In this document: one piece after another, positions 16,259 through 24,284 of the stretch
Numbering within the stretch: the first letter of the stretch is position 1
Layout of the letters: every line of letters starts with the position of its first letter
NCBI GenBank assembly: GCA_015067925.1
Contig: SVLN01000002.1
Location: 47,027-111,026 of the forward strand
DNA: 64,000 nt
From: Oscillospiraceae bacterium
GTDB lineage: Bacteria > Bacillota > Clostridia > Oscillospirales > Oscillospiraceae
Reading direction: 5' to 3'
Program-made: the position numbers and the translations under genes
Notes under the pieces: generated by a model
The model's database searches: none
The model's input: only the letters and a program-made list of their open reading frames with translations
What the model was told of the DNA's origin: nothing

Positions 16259-16570
16259 TTACTCAACTGTAACACTTGTTGCTACAAGCAAGTTTGTTTG
16301 TTCTTCGATTGCACTTTCCACAATTACTTTATCTCCAATTTTGGCATTGGTTTCGCAATCCTTTGTAAGCCAAAGGCAAATATCTTCTTCATCAGTAGAA
16401 ATTGTGATGTATGCACGACTTTGTCTATTTCCTTCGTTTACAACACTCATTGCTCTATCGGTAACTGTTCCAGAATAAGTTTTTTCTGACCCTTCTACCA
16501 ACTTGCTACCACAACCAGCCAAAGCAAGTATGCAAACCAAAAGCAAGAGTAATGTAACCAATCTTTTCAT
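16259..16570 (-). CDS. Small lipoprotein, unknown function
   Basis: 103 aa from the ATG at 16570, with AAAGGAG 10 nt upstream. A lipoprotein signal peptide (MKRLVTLLLLLVCILALAGC, lipobox LAGC) predicts lipidation and surface anchoring. The mature part is short and strand-rich (YSGTVTDRAMSV...AYITISTDEEDICLWL...GDKVIVESAI), compatible with an OB-like barrel, but this is only a pattern impression. Its base composition looks AT-richer than the flanking ogt and ppdK genes, suggesting it was acquired along with the neighbouring repeat unit. Confidence 0.8.
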   Translation of the reverse strand: MKRLVTLLLLLVCILALAGCGSKLVEGSEKTYSGTVTDRAMSVVNEGNRQSRAYITISTDEEDICLWLTKDCETNAKIGDKVIVESAIEEQTNLLVATSVTVE

Positions 16571-16647
16571 ACAATCACACTCCTTTGTCAAATTCCGATT
16601 TATCGATTTGTTTAATCATATCATATGGCTTCAATATATGCAAGAAC

Positions 16648-16675
16648 AGTCCCGGCAGACATTACTGCCGGGACT
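16648..16675. terminator. Hairpin downstream of ppdK
   Basis: AGTCCCGGCAG/CTGCCGGGACT perfect 11-bp stem around a 6-nt loop. It lacks a clear T-run on the minus strand, so it is a probable but atypical terminator of ppdK. Confidence 0.5.
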
Positions 16676-16725
16676 GAAGCTGTCTTATGAGCACCCGCCT
16701 TTTGGGAGGCTCTTCTTCTAAAAAC

Positions 16726-19350
16726 TTACTTGTTGTTGATCGCAGCCTGAGCAGCAGCCAGACGAGCGATGGGAACGCGGAACGGGGAGCAGGAGACATA
16801 GGTCAGACCGATCTTGTGGCAGAATTCCACAGTGGAGGGGTCGCCGCCATGCTCGCCGCAGATGCCCAGCTTGATGTCGGGACGGGTCTCACGGCCCAGC
16901 TCGGAAGCCATCTTCACCAGGCGACCAACGCCGATCTGGTCGATCTTGGCAAACGGATCAGACTCGTAGATCTTGCGGTCGTAGTAGGACGGCAGGAACT
17001 TGCCGGCATCGTCACGGCTGAAGCCGAAGGTCATCTGGGTCAGGTCGTTGGTGCCGAAGGAGAAGAACTCAGCGGACTTGGCAATGACGTCCGCGGTCAG
17101 AGCAGCGCGCGGGATCTCGATCATGGTGCCAACTTTGTACTTCATGTCGCTGCCGGCCTCTTCGATCAGTTCCTTAGCAGCCTGATCAATGACACTCTTT
17201 ACGAAGTCCAGCTCCTTGACCTCGCCAACCAGCGGGATCATGATTTCGGGCTCGATCTTCCAAGCCGGACGACGGGCACGGACAGCCAGAGCGGCCTTGA
17301 TGATTGCAGTGGTCTGCATCTTGGCGATCTCGGGATAGGTGACAGCCAGACGGCAGCCACGATGACCCATCATCGGGTTGAACTCGTGCAGGGAAGAGAT
17401 GACGCTCTGCAGGTGCTCTTCAGAGATCTTCATTTCCTTGGCCAGAGCCTTGATGTCGTCGGGATCGGTGGGAACGAACTCATGCAGGGGGGGATCCAGC
17501 AGACGGATGGTAACGGGGTTACCCTTCATGGCCTCGTAGATGGCCTCGAAGTCGCCCTGCTGATAGGGCAGCAGCTTGGCAAGAGCCTTCTCGCGCTGCT
17601 CAACAGTCTCAGAGACGATCATCTCACGGATGGCGGCAATGCGGTCAGCCTCGAAGAACATATGCTCGGTACGGCACAGGCCGATGCCTTCGGCACCGAA
17701 GTTCAGAGCTGTAGTAGCGTCGCGCGGGGTATCGGCATTGGTGCGAATCTGCAGCTTGCGGAACTTGTCGGCCCAAGCCATGATGCGGCCAAATTCGCCG
17801 GCGATGGTGGCTTCGGTGGTGGCAATGGCTTCGCCGTAGATGTTACCGGTGGAACCGTCGATGGAGATCCAGTCGCCTTCCTTGTAGACCTTACCGGCCA
17901 GCTCGAAGGTCTTGTTCTCTTCGTCCATCTTGATGGCGCCGCAGCCGGAGACACAGCAGGTGCCCATGCCGCGGGCGACGACAGCAGCGTGGCTGGTCAT
18001 ACCGCCGCGAACGGTCAGGATGCCCTGGGCGTAGTTCATGCCCTCGATGTCCTCGGGAGAGGTTTCCAGACGGACCAGAACGACCTTCTTGCCTTCCTTG
18101 CCCCACTCGGTGGCGTCTTCAGCAGTGAAGACCACCTGGCCGCAGGCAGCGCCGGGGGAGGCAGCCAGGCCCTGGCCGATGGGGGTAGCAGCCTTCAGGG
18201 AGTCGGCGTCGAACATGGGATGCAGCAGGCTGTCCAGGCTCTTCGGATCGATCATGCAGACAGCTTCTTCTTCGGTAATCATGCCTTCGTCCACCAGATC
18301 GCAGGCGATCTTCAGAGCGGCAGCAGCGGTACGCTTGCCATTACGGGTCTGCAGCATGAACAGCTTCTTGTTCTCAATGGTGAACTCCATATCCTGCATA
18401 TCACGGTAGTGATACTCCAGCTTGTCGCAGATCTGAGTGAACTGCTCATAAACCTCAGGCATGACCTCAGCCAGCTGATCGATGGTCTGGGGAGTACGGA
18501 CGCCGGCAACGACGTCTTCGCCCTGGGCATTCATCAGGAATTCGCCGAACAGCTTCTTCTCGCCGGTGGCGGGGTTACGGGTGAAAGCAACGCCGGTGCC
18601 GGAGGTCTCGCCCATGTTGCCGAAGACCATTTCCTGCACGTTAACAGCAGTACCCCAGGAAGAGGGGATGTCGTTCATACGGCGATAGTAGTTGGCGCGG
18701 GGATTATCCCAGCTGCGGAAGACGGCCTTGATGGCGCCCATCAGCTGCTCCTTGGGATCCTGGGGGAAGTCGGTACCCAGCTTGGCCTTATACTCGGCCT
18801 TGAACATCTCGGCCAGTTCCTTCAGGTCACGGGCGGTCAGCTCGGTGTCCAGGGTGACGCCGCGCTTTTCCTTCATCTCGTCGATGAGCTGCTCGAAGTA
18901 CTTCTTGCCAACTTCCATGACGACGTCGGAGTACATCTGGATGAAACGGCGGTAGGAGTCATAAGCGAAACGAGGATTCTTGGTCTTCTTGGCGAAAGAC
19001 TCAACAACCTTGTCGTTCAGACCCAGGTTCAGAATGGTATCCATCATACCGGGCATGGAAGCGCGGGCGCCGGAACGAACGGAAACCAGCAGGGGGTTGT
19101 TCATGTCGCCGAACTTCTTGTCGGTGGTCCACTCCAGCTTCTTGATGTAGTCCATGATCTGGGACTCGATCTCTTCGTTGATGGTGCGGCCGTCTTCGTA
19201 GTACTGGGTGCAGGCCTCGGTGGTGATGGTGAAGCCGCGGGGAACGGGCATGCCCAGATTGGTCATTTCGGCCAGGTTAGCACCCTTGCCGCCCAGCAGT
19301 TCACGCATGGAGCCGTTGCCTTCAGAAAACAGATAGACATACTTTTTCAT
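16726..19350 (-). CDS. ppdK: Pyruvate, phosphate dikinase
   Basis: 874 aa from the ATG at 19350 (MKKYVYLFSEGNGSMRELLGGKGANLAEM), exactly the canonical PPDK length, with AAGGAGT upstream. A longer in-frame extension to 19485 is an unconserved leader. It interconverts pyruvate + ATP + Pi and PEP + AMP + PPi, central to PPi-linked glycolysis of anaerobes. It has an N-terminal ATP-grasp domain, the swivelling domain with catalytic His in GGMTSHAAVVARGMG (about residue 455), and a C-terminal PEP/pyruvate barrel with GICGEHGGDPSTVEFCH. Codon use is strongly biased, suggesting high expression. Two 21-bp direct repeats lie in its leader. Confidence 0.96.
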   Translation of the reverse strand: MKKYVYLFSEGNGSMRELLGGKGANLAEMTNLGMPVPRGFTITTEACTQYYEDGRTINEEIESQIMDYIKKLEWTTDKKFGDMNNPLLVSVRSGARASMPGMMDTILNLGLNDKVVESFAKKTKNPRFAYDSYRRFIQMYSDVVMEVGKKYFEQLIDEMKEKRGVTLDTELTARDLKELAEMFKAEYKAKLGTDFPQDPKEQLMGAIKAVFRSWDNPRANYYRRMNDIPSSWGTAVNVQEMVFGNMGETSGTGVAFTRNPATGEKKLFGEFLMNAQGEDVVAGVRTPQTIDQLAEVMPEVYEQFTQICDKLEYHYRDMQDMEFTIENKKLFMLQTRNGKRTAAAALKIACDLVDEGMITEEEAVCMIDPKSLDSLLHPMFDADSLKAATPIGQGLAASPGAACGQVVFTAEDATEWGKEGKKVVLVRLETSPEDIEGMNYAQGILTVRGGMTSHAAVVARGMGTCCVSGCGAIKMDEENKTFELAGKVYKEGDWISIDGSTGNIYGEAIATTEATIAGEFGRIMAWADKFRKLQIRTNADTPRDATTALNFGAEGIGLCRTEHMFFEADRIAAIREMIVSETVEQREKALAKLLPYQQGDFEAIYEAMKGNPVTIRLLDPPLHEFVPTDPDDIKALAKEMKISEEHLQSVISSLHEFNPMMGHRGCRLAVTYPEIAKMQTTAIIKAALAVRARRPAWKIEPEIMIPLVGEVKELDFVKSVIDQAAKELIEEAGSDMKYKVGTMIEIPRAALTADVIAKSAEFFSFGTNDLTQMTFGFSRDDAGKFLPSYYDRKIYESDPFAKIDQIGVGRLVKMASELGRETRPDIKLGICGEHGGDPSTVEFCHKIGLTYVSCSPFRVPIARLAAAQAAINNK

Positions 19351-19373
19351 GTGTTTACTCCTTATATCCAAAT

Positions 19374-19424
19374 TTGCTTTTGAAAACGAATTGAGTTGGA
19401 TTGTTGCTTTTGGCAACGAATTGA
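19374..19424. repeat. Two 21-bp direct repeats in the ppdK leader
   Basis: Copies at 19374-19394 and 19404-19424 match at 19 of 21 positions. The shared minus-strand core is TCAATTCGTT, two variable bases, then CAAAAGCAA. The 30-bp period is close to three helical turns. A partial third copy (AAAAGCAAC) lies near 19505. This could be a tandem operator or a leader RNA element. Confidence 0.55.
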
Positions 19425-19663
19425 AAACCGAAACCAAAGAATTTAGATTTTCGGGAAAATCTGAAAAATCGGAAAAATAGTCCAAATATGAAAAATAAGG
19501 AACTGTTGCTTTTGCATATTTCCGACTTTAGACAGAAGTTCGCAAATCCGCCGCGAAAAGAGCATTTTTATCCACGGTTAATATACAGCATTTTCCGCTT
19601 TTACGCAATCCAAAAGAATTGTAACACGACGGGTAATTTTTAAGCATTGTTTGTACAAAATGC
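19425..19663. other. AT-rich non-coding region upstream of ppdK
   Basis: No convincing gene. A 65-codon frame (19528-19725, minus) has no ribosome binding site and overlaps the DUF2812 gene's terminator. The region is rich in A/T runs and presumably holds the ppdK promoter, but no clear -35/-10 pair with good spacing was found. Confidence 0.4.
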
Positions 19664-19724
19664 ACAAAAAATGACAGCAAAAGAGGGAATCGTTGCGTAA
19701 TGCAACTTCTTTCTTTTGCTGTCA
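19664..19724 (-). terminator. Long intrinsic terminator of the OYE-DUF2812 operon
   Basis: On the minus strand, TGACAGCAAAAGA and TCTTTTGCTGTCA form a perfect 13-bp outer stem enclosing a second hairpin (GTTGC-ATTAC-GCAAC), followed by TTTTTT. The two-tier structure is unusually elaborate. Confidence 0.8.
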
Positions 19725-19729
19725 TCGAC

Positions 19730-20254
19730 TTAAATACTTCTTCTCATCTTACGAGATGACCACAGGAAATACCAGACAATCAGTAAAACTACTGCCATTT
19801 CCAGCAGAATTGGAATACATTTATCTGCATGGGCGTTTGCTATCAGCAGGCCAATGCCGATGGCAAGAACCAGAGCTGCAGCCAGGAAAATGTAGGCACA
19901 GGTACGGAAAGAACTCGCTAATTTTTTGCGCCTTGCAACTAGAAGATCACGCTGCGGCAGTTTTGGCTCACTGCCGGTGAGCGGAGTCCGCCAGATGAAA
20001 TAGCCTGAAAGGTGTGCGCATAGTTCCCAACCAAGGCTTTCCCACTGGTCTCGATAGGAAGGAAGTGCGTTCTTATTATAATCCACAGCAAAGCGGAAAT
20101 TACGGCTTTGAGTAGGGAAGAGGGTCAAAAGCAGAGAATTTTGCATGCCCATGGTATCCAGATTCTTACCCTCATTGGAAAGTTTCTCCAGTTTCTGTTC
20201 CAGACCAATCAGAGTCGGGTAACGGAGCAAGGGAAATAAAAGAAGCTGTTTCAT
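19730..20254 (-). CDS. DUF2812-type membrane protein
   Basis: 174 aa. The soluble N-terminal part carries the DUF2812 pattern: a short opening strand LLLFPLLRYPTLIGLEQKLEKLSNEGKNL, FRFAVDYNKN, and the aromatic block YRDQWESLGWELCAHLSGYFIWRTP. Two hydrophobic segments follow (about 120-140 and 147-165). In many Firmicutes DUF2812 genes sit next to PadR regulators, but here the neighbour is an Old Yellow Enzyme whose stop lies 2 bp before this start, so they are co-transcribed. Function is unknown. Confidence 0.7.
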   Translation of the reverse strand: MKQLLLFPLLRYPTLIGLEQKLEKLSNEGKNLDTMGMQNSLLLTLFPTQSRNFRFAVDYNKNALPSYRDQWESLGWELCAHLSGYFIWRTPLTGSEPKLPQRDLLVARRKKLASSFRTCAYIFLAAALVLAIGIGLLIANAHADKCIPILLEMAVVLLIVWYFLWSSRKMRRSI

Positions 20255-20256
20255 GC

Positions 20257-21240
20257 TCAGGCGTTCTCCTTTAAAGTCATCACATAGGCAGGATCCTGGC
20301 AGATGGGGCGTCCAAAACCAAAGAACTGTACGTCGGTTTCATCGGCAATTTTCTGCATCACAGCAAGAGAACGGTTACCGCCGGTGAGAATCACAGGGGC
20401 TCCGGTCAGCTTTCTAAGCTCGGCTGCATAGCCGCGGAAGTAAGACTGACTCTCTGGAGTCGAAGCATCCTGCATCAGATTACCGCCGCTGACTTCAATG
20501 ACATCCACGCCGTTCTGGAGCAGCAGCTGGGATGCAACCAGGCTGTCTGCCTCCGTCAGGCCGTTTTCACCGGCGTCGGAGGAGTTGATCTTAGCCCAGA
20601 TGGGGAAATCATCGCCTACCGCTTCGCGCACCCGACGAGCAACCATGCACAGGAAACGAGCACGGTTTTCGATGCTGCCGCCATAGGCGTCAGTGCGGAT
20701 GTTTTTATCCGGAGACAGGAACTGGCTGAGCAGATAGCCATGGGCTGCGTGCAGCTCCACACCGTCAAAACCGGCGGCCTTACAGCGGCTGGCTGCAGCG
20801 GCAAACTCATCGGCCAGGAAGCTCATATCATCTTCCGTCATTTCCACGGGCATAATGCCGGTGCCGGGGTGCTGAATGGCAGAGGGTGCAAAGACGTGAT
20901 CGTTTCCTTTGTTGGCAGGACCGCAGGCGCCGCCGTAGACGATCTGGCAGACGATGCGCACATTATAGCTGTGTACCATCTCAATCAAGGGACGATAAGT
21001 ATCCACCAGAGAATCGTCATGCATGCCCAGCATGTTGGCAGCAGGATGCTCCACAGGGTCAACGGTTGTAAAACCGGTCAGAATGGTGCCGATGCCGCCT
21101 TTGCACAGATCCTCGTAGTGATCGTAAACAGCCTGGGCAGGAACACCGTTTTCCGCGGTCTTTTCCCAACAGGCCGCACGGATGAAATGATTCTTTACAT
21201 TCAGACTGCCAAGCTTGGCAGGGGAATACAGATCGATCAT
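20257..21240 (-). CDS. NADH:flavin oxidoreductase / Old Yellow Enzyme family
   Basis: 327 aa from the ATG at 21240, chosen because GAGGTGT precedes it and MIDLYSPAKLGSLNVKNHFIRAA is the natural N-terminus; the open frame extends to 21366 without support. It is a flavin-binding TIM barrel. The active-site segment GFDGVELHAAHGYLLSQFLSP, followed by NIRTDAYGGSIENRARF, is diagnostic. Only the barrel domain is present, lacking the C-terminal FAD/NAD domains of 2,4-dienoyl-CoA reductase-type members. Probable role: FMN-dependent reduction of activated C=C bonds; the substrate is unknown. Confidence 0.9.
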   Translation of the reverse strand: MIDLYSPAKLGSLNVKNHFIRAACWEKTAENGVPAQAVYDHYEDLCKGGIGTILTGFTTVDPVEHPAANMLGMHDDSLVDTYRPLIEMVHSYNVRIVCQIVYGGACGPANKGNDHVFAPSAIQHPGTGIMPVEMTEDDMSFLADEFAAAASRCKAAGFDGVELHAAHGYLLSQFLSPDKNIRTDAYGGSIENRARFLCMVARRVREAVGDDFPIWAKINSSDAGENGLTEADSLVASQLLLQNGVDVIEVSGGNLMQDASTPESQSYFRGYAAELRKLTGAPVILTGGNRSLAVMQKIADETDVQFFGFGRPICQDPAYVMTLKENA

Positions 21241-21373
21241 AATACACCTCAGAATAGATTGAATTAAAATAATTGTATGTGCTTTTGAAACCTCTGTCAA
21301 GGAAAAAACGAAACGCAGAAATACTGCTTGATTTTTTGAAAAAGACCTGATATAATACTCAGGCAATTGAGAT

Positions 21374-21449
21374 GGAAGCGTAGCTCAGCAGGGAGAGCGC
21401 CTGCTTCACACGCAGGAGGTCATCGGTTCGAGCCCGGTCGTTTCCACCA
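21374..21449 (+). tRNA. tRNA-Val (anticodon CAC)
   Basis: 76 nt with encoded CCA. The acceptor arm GGAAGCG pairs with CGTTTCC (one G-U). D-arm GCTCAGCAGGGAGAGC; anticodon stem CCTGC/GCAGG with loop TTCACAC, giving anticodon CAC (reads GUG). T-arm GGTTCGAGCCC. An isolated tRNA between divergent transcription units, with no integrase directly next to it. Confidence 0.9.
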
Positions 21450-21502
21450 GATTTTGGAGCAAGCTAAGCTTGCTCCATTTTTTATATCAAGGAGATGAAA
21501 CG

Positions 21503-21934
21503 ATGCGCTTTCTAACAAAAGAAGTTTACAGTTCTATCGCCAGTAGAAAGATGGATAGTTCGCATGCTAACTTAATATCGGAAGCGTATCAAAAAGAATT
21601 TGAAAAGCAGAATATAGATTCTGAAATTCCGCAGCAGCTGATTCGTCTGCACGATCAGGAAATTGAACAGCTCATTCTGACAGAAGATCACACAATGGTG
21701 CTGCGGTTTAAGGACTACGGCTGGGGCGCAGATCAACTGGTGCTGCATAACGCAAAGGTATTAACAATGGATTGCTGGCCGGAAGATCTGCATTGGCTTT
21801 ACCATGAGCTTTTCCGAGCTAAGAGAAATAAAAATGAGTATGAGCTGCACATCTTACTAAGCGGCAGAGGATTTAGTGCGTATGATCTGATCGTGCAGTG
21901 TAAGACAATCGAACTGAAGATGAATCAAAAATGA
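21503..21934 (+). CDS. Hypothetical protein, DUF4085-like N-terminus
   Basis: 143 aa from the ATG at 21503, preceded by AAGGAG. The opening MRFLTKEVYSSI recalls DUF4085 proteins. The rest has a short acidic helix-rich half and a strand-rich half (HTMVLRFKDYGWGADQLVLHNAKVLTMDCW...YELHILLSG). It has no signal peptide or membrane segment, so it is cytosolic. It is directly downstream of tRNA-Val. The function is not recognised. Confidence 0.65.
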   Translation: MRFLTKEVYSSIASRKMDSSHANLISEAYQKEFEKQNIDSEIPQQLIRLHDQEIEQLILTEDHTMVLRFKDYGWGADQLVLHNAKVLTMDCWPEDLHWLYHELFRAKRNKNEYELHILLSGRGFSAYDLIVQCKTIELKMNQK

Positions 21935-21981
21935 GCAATGCCTATTTATAGTATTGAATCCGCCTTATTCTGAGCAGGCGT

Positions 21982-22054
21982 TGGCAGTTGGGCCTTATAA
22001 GGGCCTTGGAAGGCACATTGCGCTTTCGAGGGACCCCTTGAAAGCCAACTGCCA
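21982..22054. repeat. 73-bp branched inverted-repeat element
   Basis: An outer 10-bp stem, TGGCAGTTGG/CCAACTGCCA, encloses three inner palindromes: CCTTATAAGG (21993-22002), GCCTTGGAAGGC (22003-22014) and CTTTCGAGGG-AC-CCCTTGAAAG (22023-22044, one G-U). The order resembles a multi-armed junction. It does not look like a simple terminator and has no coding content. Confidence 0.6.
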
Positions 22055-22070
22055 TTAATAATCCGCTTTG

Positions 22071-22100
22071 AACGCAACAAAATTTTTATTTTGTTGCGTT
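22071..22100. repeat. Perfect 13-bp hairpin overlapping the recombinase promoter
   Basis: AACGCAACAAAAT, TTTT loop, ATTTTGTTGCGTT. Its right arm contains the -35 box (TTGCGT) of the recombinase promoter at 22094-22122. It could be a terminator for the upstream gene or a protein-binding site controlling the recombinase. Confidence 0.6.
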
Positions 22101-22122
22101 CGAGATGTTCATGTGTTATAAT
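22094..22122 (+). promoter_or_regulatory. Sigma-A promoter of the tyrosine recombinase
   Basis: TTGCGT, 17-nt spacer, TATAAT. The -35 lies inside the hairpin at 22071-22100. Confidence 0.65.
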
Positions 22123-22190
22123 GGATTTACAGAGCAGCCGCCACTTCCCTCTGGCTGGCAGTATCTGAAATTGAAGCCGGTGGTGTAATT

Positions 22191-23186
22191 ATGCCTGACT
22201 TTACCGATTGCCCGCAGATCCTGCGCGAGTTTCTGGCCTACCATGATACGATCAAAGGCCAATCCCAAATGACAATTCAGGAATACTATTTGGATCTTCG
22301 TCTGTTTTTCCGCTTTATGTGGATGGTTAAACACGAGATGCCCTATTCCACGAATCTGGATGAGCTTTCTATCAAAGCTGTGGATCTGAACTTTATTCGT
22401 TCCATCTCCACAACAGATATCTACGACTTTCTCTCCTTCCTGGCCAACAATCGGCCAAGGGATCCGGACGGTGCCAGCAATGACAAAGGCATTGGTTCTG
22501 CTGCTCGTGCCCGAAAACTCTCGGCAATTAAATCCTTCTATAAATACTTAACAGTACGAACAAAACAGTTGGATACCAACCCGGTTCAGGATTTTGAGTA
22601 TCCAAAACTACGCAAAAGTCTGCCAAGATACCTGACTTTGGAACAATCTCGGGCACTTTTGAATGCTGTTGACGGCCCCAACAAGGAGCGAGATTACGCC
22701 ATTTTAATGATTTTCCTCAATTGCGGCATCCGTCGCTCAGAGCTGGTCGGCCTGAATCTGACAGATATTTCTGAAGATCGAATCCGCGTGGTGGGCAAAG
22801 GCAATAAGGAGCGCATTGTGTTCATGGGCTCTGCCTGCCGCCGGGCTATTGACGCGTATCTACCCATTCGGGAAAAGATGGTTTTGACAGACAACAAGGC
22901 TCTCTTTGGTTCCCGGGATAAAAACCGCATCAGCGTTACAGCGGTGCATCGCCTTGTGAAGAAGCATCTTCTTGCAGCGGGATTGGACGCCTCTACCCTC
23001 TCGGCGCATAAGCTGCGCCATACGGCAGCGACTTTGATGCTCTCCAATGGCGTGGATGTCAAGACGGTGCAGGAAGTTCTGGGGCATGAGCATCTGAACA
23101 CCACCGAGGTCTACACGCACATTGAAAACACCGAGCTGCGTATCGCAGCCGAGGCCAATCCCCTCTCCAAATTTGAATCGGAATAA
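22191..23186 (+). CDS. Xer-like tyrosine recombinase
   Basis: 331 aa. A SAM-like N-terminal core-binding domain (about 1-140) is followed by the catalytic domain with all active residues visible: Arg in GIRRSELVGL, Lys in GKGNKERIVF, HxxR in HKLRHTAATL, His in LGHEHLNTTEVY and Tyr in YTHI. It is somewhat longer than XerC/XerD (about 300 aa), with an extra segment around residues 85-110 (NNRPRDPDGASNDKG). It lies among core genes rather than phage genes, so it may be a chromosome-dimer-resolution type enzyme. A second Xer gene (45747-46628) is present. The start follows a GGTGG site. Confidence 0.9.
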   Translation: MPDFTDCPQILREFLAYHDTIKGQSQMTIQEYYLDLRLFFRFMWMVKHEMPYSTNLDELSIKAVDLNFIRSISTTDIYDFLSFLANNRPRDPDGASNDKGIGSAARARKLSAIKSFYKYLTVRTKQLDTNPVQDFEYPKLRKSLPRYLTLEQSRALLNAVDGPNKERDYAILMIFLNCGIRRSELVGLNLTDISEDRIRVVGKGNKERIVFMGSACRRAIDAYLPIREKMVLTDNKALFGSRDKNRISVTAVHRLVKKHLLAAGLDASTLSAHKLRHTAATLMLSNGVDVKTVQEVLGHEHLNTTEVYTHIENTELRIAAEANPLSKFESE

Positions 23187-23190
23187 CCGT

Positions 23191-23223
23191 AACCACCCGT
23201 ACTTTGGTACGGGTGGTTTTTTC
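23191..23223 (+). terminator. Intrinsic terminator of the recombinase gene
   Basis: AACCACCCGTAC/GTACGGGTGGTT stem, TTTG loop, then TTTTC. Confidence 0.85.
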
Positions 23224-23278
23224 TTGACTTATCGGAAACGGACTGATATAATGGTTATACAAGTTATACTAGTATTAC
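23224..23278 (+). promoter_or_regulatory. Promoter and operator of the abrB-ABC operon
   Basis: TTGACT, 17-nt spacer, TATAAT (23224-23252). Just downstream are two direct GTTATAC copies (23254-23260, 23263-23269). The second is part of a near-palindrome, GTTATACTAGTATTAC (23263-23278), centred on CTAG. The position suggests autorepression, probably by the AbrB-like protein (inference). Confidence 0.65.
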
Positions 23279-23293
23279 AATTGAGGTGAAAAA

Positions 23294-23569
23294 ATGAAAG
23301 ATGCATTTGGACAGCAGCTTTATATGGGCTCGGCAAAGGTCGGTCCCAAGGGACAGATCGTGATCCCCAAGGAAGTGCGGGAGATGTTCGGAATCGAACC
23401 CGGGGATAATGTGATTATCCTGGCAGATGCCAATCGCGGCATTGCCATTGAGCGTACCGGTTTCTTCCGGCGTGTGGCAGATGCGGCCTTTGATCGAAAT
23501 GGGATCACCTACTCTGACCTGAGTCCCATTCCCGCAAAGAAAGAAGATGACGAAGATGATCAGACTTGA
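23294..23569 (+). CDS. AbrB/SpoVT/MazE-type DNA-binding protein
   Basis: 91 aa. The swapped-hairpin AbrB fold is plain: AKVGPKGQIVIPKEVREMFGIEPGDNVIILADANRGIAIER. A second segment (FFRRVADAAFDR) and a very acidic tail (KKEDDEDDQT) follow. It starts after GAGGTG. Its 3' end overlaps the ABC ATPase gene by 23 bp, so the regulator and transporter are translated from one message. It likely controls its own operon. Confidence 0.9.
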   Translation: MKDAFGQQLYMGSAKVGPKGQIVIPKEVREMFGIEPGDNVIILADANRGIAIERTGFFRRVADAAFDRNGITYSDLSPIPAKKEDDEDDQT

Positions 23570-24284
23570 GAATCTAACAAAGCAGTACGGCAAACTGACT
23601 GCTGTGGATCAACTCAATCTTGAGATCCACGAAGGTGAACTGTTTGCTCTTCTGGGTGTGAACGGTGCTGGCAAAACGACCACAATCAAGCTCCTCAGCT
23701 GTTTGAGCAGCCCCACTTCCGGGACCGCTTTGGTGGGCGGATACGATGTTACGACGGATCCGATCGAGGTGAAGAGAATCATTGCGGTTTCTCCCCAACA
23801 GACCGCGGTTGCTCCCAATTTGAATGTTCGGGAAAATCTGGAACTGATTTGTGGTGTGCACGGCTACTCTCGCAAAGATGCGAAAGATATGACGGAACGA
23901 GTGCTTGAGGAGTTTGGCCTTCAGGAAATTGCAGCTTCCCGGGCAAAAACGCTCTCCGGTGGCTGGCAGCGCAGACTCTCCATTGCCATGGCATTGATCT
24001 CAAATCCGAAGGTGCTCTTCCTGGATGAGCCTACCCTGGGTCTGGATGTTTTGGCCCGCCGTGAACTGTGGAATGCGATCCGCAGCTTGAAGGGAAAGGT
24101 GACCATTGTACTGACGACCCATTATCTGGAAGAGGCCGAGGCTCTTTGTGACCGGATTGCAATTATGTCCAAAGGCCGACTCCGCGCCTTGGGAACGGTA
24201 GAGCAGCTCAAAGCTCAGACCGAAACAGATTCATTGGAAGATGCTTTTCTTGCGCTCAATGAGAAAGGCGGTGAGGCAAAATGA
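23547..24284 (+). CDS. ABC transporter ATP-binding protein
   Basis: 245 aa if started at 23547; the ATG at 23556 (MIRLENLTKQYG) is equally plausible and more family-like. Walker A GVNGAGKTT, Q-loop SPQQTAVAPNL, signature TLSGGWQRRLSIAMALI (SGGWQ in place of SGGxQ is conserved enough), Walker B VLFLDEPTLGLD and H-loop TTHYLEEAE are all present. It belongs to the CcmA/DrrA-like subfamily that pairs with ABC-2 permeases. The stop overlaps the permease start by 4 bp. Confidence 0.92.
   Translation: MTKMIRLENLTKQYGKLTAVDQLNLEIHEGELFALLGVNGAGKTTTIKLLSCLSSPTSGTALVGGYDVTTDPIEVKRIIAVSPQQTAVAPNLNVRENLELICGVHGYSRKDAKDMTERVLEEFGLQEIAASRAKTLSGGWQRRLSIAMALISNPKVLFLDEPTLGLDVLARRELWNAIRSLKGKVTIVLTTHYLEEAEALCDRIAIMSKGRLRALGTVEQLKAQTETDSLEDAFLALNEKGGEAK

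Noticed and set aside
16687-19383. An 898-codon open frame on the plus strand opposite ppdK.
   Set aside because: It is the antisense shadow of a strongly codon-biased gene, low-complexity Gly/His/Leu-rich, with no ribosome binding site or family match; ppdK on the other strand has every expected motif.
19528-19725. A 65-codon minus-strand frame.
   Set aside because: It begins inside the terminator of the DUF2812 operon, has no ribosome binding site and no recognisable composition.
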